A stretch of DNA of 64,000 nucleotides, taken from NCBI GenBank assembly GCA_038530555.1, contig JBCBCN010000001.1, forward strand, positions 741,739 through 805,738. The letters run 5' to 3'. A program made the position numbers and the translations under genes. The notes under the pieces are model-generated. The model was not told the DNA's origin and did not search any database. It saw nothing but the letters and a program-made list of their open reading frames with translations. This DNA comes from HKCCE3408 sp038530555 (lineage in GTDB: Bacteria; Pseudomonadota; Alphaproteobacteria; Rhodobacterales; Rhodobacteraceae). Positions within the stretch are counted from its first letter, which is position 1; every line of letters starts with the position of its first letter. Positions 57,960 to 64,000 of this stretch are shown one piece after another.

Positions 57960-59223
57960 TGGTTTGGACACGTTCGATATGGGCGCCCACAGCAGTGAGC
58001 TTTTCTTCGATGCGCTCGTACCCGCGATCGAGATGGTAAACGCGGCTCACCTGGGTTTCGCCTTCGGCGGAAAGGCCCGCCAGGATCAAAGACACAGAGG
58101 CGCGCAAATCGGTGGCCATGACGGGCGCACCCTGCAGCCGATCAACGCCTTTGACCAGCGCGGTGCCGCCATGTACCTCGATATTTGCGCCCATGCGGAT
58201 CAGTTCTGGCGCATGCATGAAACGGTTTTCAAAAATCGTCTCTTCCAAGCGGCTTTCCCCTTCAGCGGTGCACATGAGCGCCATGAATTGCGCCTGAAGA
58301 TCAGTGGCAAAACCGGGAAACGGTGCAGTTGCCACGTCAACGGCGCGGATGGTCTGGTTGCCGCGGGACACTTTCAGCCCCGCTGCGCTGTCACGGATCG
58401 TCACGCCGGCCGCTTCAAGCTTGTCACAAAACGCGCTGAGAAGATCGCGGCGGCCGCCTAGCAACTCCACTTCACCGCCGCAGATTGCGGGAGCAACCAT
58501 GAATGTTCCCAACTCAATACGGTCCGGGATCACCTCGTGCGTCGCACCGTGAAGGCTTTGCACACCCTCAATCGTGATTTCATCTGTCCCAGCGCCTGAA
58601 ATCTTGGCGCCCATCTGCTCGAGACAAAGCGCGAGATCCACGGTATCGGGCTCTTTGGCCGCGTTGCGCAAAACCGTCGTACCACGCGCCAGGGTCGCCG
58701 CCGTCATCGCGTTTTCGGTCGCGCCAACAGAGACTTGGGGAAACTCGATCAGCGCACCTTTGAGGCCGTTTGGTGCGCGTGCGTGGACATAACCTTCAGC
58801 CAAGGAGATTTCAGCGCCGAGTTTCTCGAGCGCCATCAGGTGGAAATCCACCTTGCGCGCACCTATCGCGCAGCCACCCGGCAAAGACACAATCGCCTCA
58901 CCTTCGCGGGCGAGGAGTGGGCCTAAAACATTGAAAGAGGCGCGTAATTTCCGCACGATATCGTAGTTGGCCCGTCGGTTCGTGATATTTTTGGCCGACA
59001 TGGCCATCACTCGCCCTTCTTGCAGGCGCGCCACTTCCATGCCCAACGTCTCAAGAAGGTGCGCCAGCGTTGTGATATCCGACAGACGCGGGACATTGGT
59101 CAGAGTGAGGGGCTGGTCACTCAGCAAAGCGGCAGTCATCAGCTTGAGACAGGTGTTTTTGGCCCCCGAAATTGGGATTTGTCCGTGTAAAGGGCCGTTA
59201 CCGCGTACGATTATAGTATCCAT
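57952..59223 (-). CDS. murA: UDP-N-acetylglucosamine 1-carboxyvinyltransferase
   Basis: The 423-residue EPSP-synthase-fold enzyme transfers enolpyruvate to UDP-GlcNAc, the first committed step of peptidoglycan synthesis. K22-N23 in ISGAKNTCLKL, the catalytic C118 in LPGGCAIGARKVD, SVGATENAMTAATLARG and GFATDLQAQFMAL are all present, so the fosfomycin-sensitive Cys form is expected. The ATG at 59223 overlaps the TGA of a small upstream gene (TGATG), indicating translational coupling. Confidence 0.96.
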   Translation of the reverse strand: MDTIIVRGNGPLHGQIPISGAKNTCLKLMTAALLSDQPLTLTNVPRLSDITTLAHLLETLGMEVARLQEGRVMAMSAKNITNRRANYDIVRKLRASFNVLGPLLAREGEAIVSLPGGCAIGARKVDFHLMALEKLGAEISLAEGYVHARAPNGLKGALIEFPQVSVGATENAMTAATLARGTTVLRNAAKEPDTVDLALCLEQMGAKISGAGTDEITIEGVQSLHGATHEVIPDRIELGTFMVAPAICGGEVELLGGRRDLLSAFCDKLEAAGVTIRDSAAGLKVSRGNQTIRAVDVATAPFPGFATDLQAQFMALMCTAEGESRLEETIFENRFMHAPELIRMGANIEVHGGTALVKGVDRLQGAPVMATDLRASVSLILAGLSAEGETQVSRVYHLDRGYERIEEKLTAVGAHIERVQTND

Positions 59224-59387
59224 CAGGTCCCACCCTTGGGTTTCGTGGAATGTGCAGCCGCTTCTGCGGCGCGCGCCCGCGCCTGCGCCTTGCGCCGCTG
59301 CAAGTTTGCCTTCAACGCGGCCTTTAGCCGGTCTTCCTTGGTCTTGGTGTCCTTTGCCCGACGGCCCGACATGCGTTTCCCTGTCAT
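59223..59387 (-). CDS. small basic protein coupled to murA
   Basis: A 54-residue frame opens at the ATG at 59387 (or 49 residues from the ATG at 59372). It is rich in Lys, Arg and Ala: MSGRRAKDTKTKEDRLKAAL, then NLQRRKAQARARAAEAAA. Its TGA overlaps the murA ATG (59221-59225). The coupling and clean frame suggest a real gene, probably a lineage-restricted small protein. No function is evident; nucleic-acid contact would fit the charge. Confidence 0.7.
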   Translation of the reverse strand: MTGKRMSGRRAKDTKTKEDRLKAALKANLQRRKAQARARAAEAAAHSTKPKGGT

Positions 59388-59641
59388 ATGTTCTGCTACC
59401 CCAGACCGTCGGTCGGGTCCAGAATGCGCTTGCTTGGCAGCCGCATTCCAACTTACGAGCCAAGCGCAGCACGCTGGCGTGGTTCACGGATAGAGCACAT
59501 CTTCGCTAACCGGGCCTGTCCACGTGCGCGCCTTCTCGATTGCGGAAGCTTTGCTACGACGAGCAGCGTGCGTCCATAGTCGGGCTGCAGTCTTTCGGTC
59601 CTTGCAGGACCAAACGTTGCGGTGTATCACCCGCGCGGAAC

Positions 59642-59717
59642 GCCGGGGTAGCTCAGTGGTAGTAGCGCGTCATTGGTAATGACGAGGTCGAGAGTTCAAT
59701 TCTCTCTCCCGGCACCA
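59642..59717 (+). tRNA. tRNA-Thr (anticodon GGT), CCA encoded, unusual D arm
   Basis: The acceptor is GCCGGGG (59642-59648) with TCCCGGC (59707-59713), allowing one G-U pair. The anticodon stem is CGTCA/TGACG with loop TTGGTAA, and the T arm is GAGAG-TTCAATT-CTCTC; A and CCA follow. The D arm reads GCTC-AGTGGTAG-TAGC, one base longer than expected and with a C-U mismatch at the inner pair. Confidence 0.88.
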
Positions 59718-60040
59718 ACACCTTAAGAGATCGGGATTTATTTCAATCGGTACCGGAAGGCCGTCTATCTGAACTGCCTGTCGAAAGCGGGTCGCGCGTG
59801 AGTACTTCATGTCCCTGCGGATAGGCGCGTACTGTGCCGAGGGTGACTTTTTTTACTTAAGCATGCTTTGGAGCTCATGACTTTTGGAACGATCAATCGA
59901 AATTAACGATAGGTAAGCCGCCACCTGAAAACAACTTGTAACAGGATTGCGAGTGCCCTCGCGTTTGAGTGTCAAAAACTGCCCAGCGCCGCGAGTCGAG
60001 GTGAGCCATCATTCGGCTAAAATCGCTAAATCGCCTAAGT
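59718..60040. other. intergenic region between tRNA-Thr and cheD
   Basis: About 320 bp without a supported gene. Composition changes here from GC-rich to AT-richer sequence. There is no integrase gene or tRNA 3'-end duplication that would mark an integration site. Confidence 0.5.
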
Positions 60041-60586
60041 TCAAAATAGAGTAATATTCGGCGTACTTTTGACGTCCGGCTTGACGGACTCGACAATCTG
60101 GGTCTGCCCAACCTCGTTAATTCTCGCATGACCTGTACTTGCTTTGAATTGCAACCTGCGGGCTTGGGTTCCGCCTAGGCTTTCACTGACCACCGGAAAC
60201 CCCTCCTGCTGCATATAGGCGAGCGCGAACTCTACGTTTCTCTGTCCAATGTTGTTTTTCAAAAATCCAATCCTCGCGCCGCCAAACAATTTTGCCTTTA
60301 TCGCTTGCCGCCGAGCGCCCTTCTTGATCATAGCGTTAATCAACAGCTCCATTGCCATCGATCCATATTTGACACTTTGTTGATCGAAGTCGCCGCCATC
60401 GGGCAAAAGAAAATGATTTATTCCACCGACTCCACGCTCGTCATCGAATAAGCAAGCAGACACACAGGAACCAAGCACCGTGGTGAAGACGACATCGCGA
60501 TCTGAGGTGGCGTCATACTCACCTTGCACAATGTTACGCAGTTTCGCACCAATATACGGATCACCTTGAGCTAGATGTTGCGTCAT
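60041..60586 (-). CDS. cheD: chemoreceptor glutamine deamidase CheD
   Basis: The 181-residue protein has the CheD catalytic features: C41 in VLGSCVSACLFDDE, H58 in GGINHFLLPDG, and LFGGARIGFLKNNIGQRNVEFA. CheD deamidates glutamines of methyl-accepting chemotaxis proteins and in some species assists CheC. The reading frame is intact. Its ATG overlaps the terminal TGA of a cheB remnant (60583-60586), showing the two were once coupled. Confidence 0.93.
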   Translation of the reverse strand: MTQHLAQGDPYIGAKLRNIVQGEYDATSDRDVVFTTVLGSCVSACLFDDERGVGGINHFLLPDGGDFDQQSVKYGSMAMELLINAMIKKGARRQAIKAKLFGGARIGFLKNNIGQRNVEFALAYMQQEGFPVVSESLGGTQARRLQFKASTGHARINEVGQTQIVESVKPDVKSTPNITLF

Positions 60587-61560
60587 GTTGAAAGGTCTCT
60601 CATGCAGCCTGACAATATAGCATCCCGGATACGGTCGATGGATTGTTCGATCTGCACATCGCCCATTTCAAAATCCATTTTCGGCGAACCGCACACCAAT
60701 GAACCCGAAAAACCCTGCCAAATAGCCACAGAGTCCGCTTATAGCAAATCCATTCAACCTGCTGCCCCTCCTCGCGCCAGACCGGTCAGCAAAGCAGAAA
60801 TTGCACGTAAAGCATAGCGGCTCGCTGAGTTTACCAGAACATCAATAGATGGACGATGAACCACGACTGGAGGTCCGTTGATCAACTTTGTGTCCGCATG
60901 TCCCAACACATCCAAACGTGTTTCCAATTGTATCAAGTCAGCGTATGAAAAGGAAAAATGGCCCGCATTCAATCGAGTGCGATACTCGACCTCTTATGCT
61001 TCAGACCTTTTCGGAGAGCTGAACAGACGAGAGAAATTGAAGACAAAGGCGACGCCCGCATGCCGCGCACCTATACTCCGCTGAACATCATCTTGGGAGG
61101 CTGTGAGCAATTTGCAATGAGGTTCGACACCACTAATCGGCTTATCGATGAGGATTAGTCGGACGTCCGTAAACCTGCCGCGCGGCCTAAACCCAAAGAT
61201 GGGCGAAGACGAATACTTGGCGGATGCACCGATTAACCAACTATTCCGCTGATACTGGCGATTATGGATCATTGTTACGCACCAACACTCACTGACGGAC
61301 TTCGAAGCATCAACCAAATTTCCATCTTGCAGAGTAAACTCTTGGAAATCATGAATCACATCATTAAATCCTTCACGGAAAGTGGGTACTATACTACTTT
61401 CCTTTTTGGATACTCCACCAACTTCTTAATTTAGATTCGTAGGGAAGCTCGGCTTGTTCAAAACGGTATAAAGGTTATAGAATTATCTACGATCCGGAGC
61501 GCCATTTCGATCACCGGGCCGATATTTGTCGGCGAGGCCCTGATCTCAAAGCGCACCATA
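60583..61560 (-). pseudogene. cheB: cheB pseudogene (chemotaxis methylesterase), several in-frame stops
   Basis: One reverse frame from about 61425 to the cheD start encodes CheB-like blocks. In order: a linker FREGFNDVIHD, LIGAS and ISGVEPHCKLL (start of the esterase domain), ARHAGVAFVFNFSRLF, LINGPPVVVHRPSIDVL, ALLTGLARGGAAG, VCGSPKMDFEMGD and SIDRIRDAIL. Stops interrupt it at 60994-60996 (TAA), 60754-60756 (TGA) and 60739-60741 (TAA), with another at 61426-61428. A further stop-plus-frameshift near 61465-61475 separates receiver-domain remnants (ASPTNIGPVIEMALRIVDNSITFIP). The frame ends in a TGA overlapping the cheD ATG. Much of the receiver domain is missing or unrecognisable. No functional protein can be made. 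Confidence 0.82.
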
Positions 61561-61671
61561 TAATCAACTTACTTCCTTTCAATTTGGCAAAATACCCACA
61601 TTCGCATGTGCAACTTTCATAATCCTTCGTCATTCACAAGACAATAAAGCGATCTCCCTGAATAGTAGCAT

Positions 61672-62037
61672 TTAGAAAATTTCAGTTCGCATCATTTTCG
61701 CTTGATCTTTTGATTCCCCGTCATCCATGAGCTCAACTCTAAGATGTTCTAATTTAATCCTCTGAATTACCTCGTCAATTTTGGCGTAATCTTTCCCACT
61801 CTCCATAATGGCCGCCAGCTCCAATAGCACTGGCGAAATTTCTCTAAGGACCTGGATTACCACATCCAATAATTGAAGATCGTGCACTTCTCGAGAGCCA
61901 ATCAGATCCTCATTGCACTTGAAAATCGCTGCCTCCACCAACCGCAAATCATTCGCGCACTTTGACACTTGGCCAGCGATTGAAAAAACGAGCCCGCCGA
62001 GATTCAAAGATCTTGGTGTTGAATTTTCTTTCATCAA
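61672..62037 (-). CDS. small unknown protein in the chemotaxis cluster
   Basis: The 121-residue, probably all-helical protein has LNLGGLVFSIAGQVSKCANDLRLVEAAIF and LLELAAIMESGKDYAKIDEVIQRIKLEHLRVEL. There are no membrane segments. It overlaps the cheY stop by four bases (62034-62037) and therefore belongs to the chemotaxis operon. I do not recognise a family. A scaffold, or a phosphatase-like accessory to CheY, would be a guess. Confidence 0.7.
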   Translation of the reverse strand: MMKENSTPRSLNLGGLVFSIAGQVSKCANDLRLVEAAIFKCNEDLIGSREVHDLQLLDVVIQVLREISPVLLELAAIMESGKDYAKIDEVIQRIKLEHLRVELMDDGESKDQAKMMRTEIF

Positions 62038-62420
62038 AAACGCCCCACAACCGACTCAATCGCTCGCTTCAGGGATTGGGTTGAAAATGGTTTCTGGACA
62101 AGGTTGTTCAAACCGAGACGTTTTCCAGTGTCGATTATCTCGCGCGTTGGCGTCCCCGTCACCAAAATAAAGCCAACACGCTGAGTTATACGATTTCGCC
62201 TCATCGCATCCAACAGTTGAAGACCATTCATTCCCGGCATATTGTAGTCACAAAGAACCAAGTGTACTGGATCGCTAGCAATTCGCCTAACAGCATTCTC
62301 CCCCGAACTCTCAGCAACCACCTTGAAAATACCCATCTCTTCAAGCGCGGAGATTAAAAGCCCCCTACTTATCGACATGTCATCGACAACCATGACTCTA
62401 AGAGACTCTGCGATGGACAT
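62034..62420 (-). CDS. cheY: CheY-like response regulator
   Basis: The 128-residue single receiver domain has acid pocket D13-D14 in VMVVDDMSIS, phospho-acceptor D58 in LVLCDYNMPGMNG, the switch Thr in FILVTGTPT and K in LVQKPFS. It would carry the signal from the chemotaxis kinase to the flagellar motor. The frame is intact. It lies 31 bp after cheR on the same strand. Confidence 0.9.
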   Translation of the reverse strand: MSIAESLRVMVVDDMSISRGLLISALEEMGIFKVVAESSGENAVRRIASDPVHLVLCDYNMPGMNGLQLLDAMRRNRITQRVGFILVTGTPTREIIDTGKRLGLNNLVQKPFSTQSLKRAIESVVGRF

Positions 62421-62451
62421 TTTTTACCTTTCTGATCGCTTTCTATGTTAC

Positions 62452-63327
62452 TTATTGGCGCGAACGCCGGGAATATATTGTCGTTCCTATCTGATCGTAA
62501 GATAAGCTCGCTTCGCCAATAATTCGTTCAGAATGTCCAATATAGAGTATGCCTTTATCATTTGTCTTATCGGCAAATTTTTGCCATATCCCCTTCTGCA
62601 TTTCCGGTTCAAAGTAAATTAAAACATTGCGACAAAAGATAACATCGAACTGTCCAGACATTGGAAATTCATCAACGATGTTCAGCGGGGCAAAGGTAAT
62701 AAGATCCTTGATCTGTTGTTTGATCTTAAGTGTATTAGTCTTTGAGGCGTTATTCTCAAAAATTCGATGCATCTGGGGCTGCGTGAGCGAAGCAGCTTGA
62801 TTGTGAGGAACCTCACCAAGGATTGCTTGCTCAAGTACATCTTCATCCAAATCCGTCGCAAGGACTTTAAAATCGAATTTCCCGGCACTTGGGAATCCAT
62901 CGATAACGCAACTGACCAAACTGAAAGGCTCGGCTCCGGTTGAACAACCACAAGACCAAAGCCGAATGCGGTCCCCCGCGTGCGCCCTTTCTTTTAGGCG
63001 TGGGAGCACATCGCAGCGAAAATGGTCGAAATGATGAGCTTCGCGGAAAAAATGTGTAACGTTTGTCGTGATGGCTGATATAAAGCGGCGCCGCTCGGGG
63101 AGACCCCCTTGTTCGAGGATGGAGCAGTATTCGCTAAAATTCACTAAGCCAAGCTCTTGCAGTCTTCTATTGAGCCTTGCTTGGACTATCGCGCGTTTTG
63201 ATGGCTCTATGTACAAACCAAAATCCGATTCTGCGATCTGAGCGATGCGGTTAAACTCAGTCTCATTAAGACTGTGAACGAGCGGCGTCTGAACCTCCCC
63301 GAATGGATTTACTGCATTAGGCACCAT
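62452..63327 (-). CDS. cheR: chemotaxis protein methyltransferase CheR
   Basis: The 291-residue protein has a helical N-terminal domain (residues 15-85; FGLYIEPSKRAIVQARLNRRLQELG) and an S-adenosylmethionine domain (TNVTHFFREAHHFDHF, IRLWSCGCSTGAEPFSL, DFKVLATDLDEDVLEQA, FDVIFCRNVLIYFEPEMQ, LYIGHSE). It methylates glutamates of chemoreceptors, opposing CheB. The ATG overlaps the cheW remnant stop (TAATG). The frame is intact although its antagonist cheB is not. Confidence 0.93.
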   Translation of the reverse strand: MVPNAVNPFGEVQTPLVHSLNETEFNRIAQIAESDFGLYIEPSKRAIVQARLNRRLQELGLVNFSEYCSILEQGGLPERRRFISAITTNVTHFFREAHHFDHFRCDVLPRLKERAHAGDRIRLWSCGCSTGAEPFSLVSCVIDGFPSAGKFDFKVLATDLDEDVLEQAILGEVPHNQAASLTQPQMHRIFENNASKTNTLKIKQQIKDLITFAPLNIVDEFPMSGQFDVIFCRNVLIYFEPEMQKGIWQKFADKTNDKGILYIGHSERIIGEASLSYDQIGTTIYSRRSRQ

Positions 63328-63571
63328 TAGGCCGCGTCATCCAAAGCCTGAGGTAGGATAGTCTCCAAAGCAAGAATTCGAGACATTTCATCGTCGACAG
63401 ACACCAACCCCAGAATACAATCGCCGCTCGTCCCGCGGCTGATTGCGGGAGCGTCGCAGATGGATTCAACGTCGATGGCAAGGATCTCAGAGACAGCGTC
63501 GACCAACAGCCCAACTGTTTGGTCTCCTAAAGTCACAACGATGACAACGTGCCGTTCGGTTGGTTTGCTTG
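63327..63571 (-). pseudogene. cheW: 3' fragment of cheW, interrupted by an IS3-family element
   Basis: The last 75-80 codons of a CheW adaptor are visible: RHVVIVVTLGDQTVGLLVDAVSEILAID, CILGLVSVDDEM and ILALETILPQAL. This is the standard C-terminal half of CheW. Going upstream, similarity stops within about 20 bases of 63560, the frame meets a stop at 63588-63590, and transposon sequence begins. The N-terminal half must lie beyond the element or be lost. The stop overlaps the cheR start. Confidence 0.82.
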
Positions 63572-64000
63572 TGTCTGCAGTCAGCGCTTATGGGACCAAA
63601 TAGGGTTATTTGCTAAGGGAGTGTTTGTCGCTCATCGTCACCACCAAGGAGTGGACGATGAGAAAGACAACGAAGAGCCCTGGCGAGAAGATCGTCAAAG
63701 ATATCAAACGCGCCACGCGCAAGCATTATTCATCCGAAGAGAAGATCCGCATCGTGCTGGATGGATTGCGCGGTGAGGACAGCATTGCCGAACTGTGCCG
63801 CCGCGAGGGGATATCGCAGGGCATCTACTACAAATGGTCCAAGGACTTCATGGAAGCCGGTAAGAAGCGTCTGGCTGGTGATACTGCACGGGCTGCGAAC
63901 GCGGACGAGGTCAAGGCACTGCGCCGCGAGACAAAGGACCTCAAGGAAGTGGTCGCTGAGCAGACGCTTGAGCTGCGACTTCTCAAAAAAAGCATGCTCG
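63572..64000 (+). mobile_element. IS3-family insertion sequence, left end, continues past the window
   Basis: The element begins near 63572, where cheW similarity ends and a TGTCTGCAGTCAGCGC sequence starts (IS3 elements begin with TG). It contains the OrfA transposase gene from 63658. The exact boundary and the terminal repeat cannot be fixed without the right end. It is oriented opposite to the chemotaxis genes. Confidence 0.75.
63658..64000 (+). CDS. IS3-family transposase OrfA (partial)
   Basis: The ATG at 63658 follows AAGGAG. The 114 residues present show the OrfA helix-turn-helix and leucine zipper: RKHYSSEEKIRIVLDGLRGE, IAELCRREGISQGIYYKWSKDFMEAGKKRLAGD and ADEVKALRRETKDLKEVVAEQTLELRLLKKSML. 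A run of seven A (63985-63991) near the end of OrfA is a candidate slippery site for the -1 frameshift that makes the OrfAB transposase in this family. Confidence 0.92.
   Translation, partial: MRKTTKSPGEKIVKDIKRATRKHYSSEEKIRIVLDGLRGEDSIAELCRREGISQGIYYKWSKDFMEAGKKRLAGDTARAANADEVKALRRETKDLKEVVAEQTLELRLLKKSML

Noticed and set aside
1..64000. CRISPR array, rRNA operon, prophage
   Set aside because: No regularly spaced short repeats, no rRNA sequence and no phage structural genes were seen.

Overview
The window looks like chromosome of a marine alphaproteobacterium of the Rhodobacteraceae (Roseobacter group). The grounds are GC-rich, tightly packed genes, the block infA-maf-RNase G-yacG next to tRNA-Phe, the block LMW phosphatase-UPF0262-hisD-DUF2948-murA, several high-affinity transporters for small organic solutes, a DMSP-demethylase-like protein and a glucosylglycerol module. 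All identifications come from reading protein motifs and gene context; no database was searched.

Layout. 1-2.3 kb: CoA-binding, YHS-domain, zinc-ribbon and 23S rRNA methyltransferase genes. 2.37-2.87 kb: tRNA-Tyr followed by a tandem repeat of about 240 bp that copies the 3' part of the tRNA. 3.0-10.3 kb: a diflavin reductase, then a complete mevalonate operon (HMG-CoA reductase, HMG-CoA synthase, mevalonate kinase, phosphomevalonate kinase, diphosphomevalonate decarboxylase). The two promoter regions share a spaced sequence motif. 10.9-14.3 kb: gpsA-ggpP-ggpS, a probable glucosylglycerol (compatible solute) operon. 14.3-20.1 kb: formylglycine-generating enzyme, a type I secretion ABC/adaptor pair and a malonyl-CoA synthetase. 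20.3-25.2 kb: a branched-chain-amino-acid-type ABC transporter. 25.2-31.0 kb: LysR regulator, TAXI-TRAP transporter and a Cys-type sulfatase that needs the formylglycine-generating enzyme. 31.0-31.6 kb: an SmtB/SmtA-like metal-responsive repressor and a 55-residue metallothionein. 31.6-36.8 kb: DmdA-like protein, siroheme sulfite/nitrite reductase and its diflavin partner.

36.8-51.9 kb is the most unusual part. A LacI regulator faces a DUF1989-GcvT fusion followed by a ProU-type betaine transporter. A convergent GntR-controlled operon (DapA family, aldehyde dehydrogenase, non-pyrrolysine MttB, FAD oxidoreductase) lies beyond it, with a luciferase-like monooxygenase and a DUF1330 protein between. 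Together they look like an uptake and demethylation route for an N-methylated compound whose identity cannot be read from the sequence.

52-59.7 kb is housekeeping. 60-64 kb is visibly AT-richer and carries a chemotaxis cluster in decay: cheD, a cheB pseudogene with several in-frame stops, a small unknown gene, cheY, cheR and a cheW cut off by an IS3-family element that runs off the right edge.
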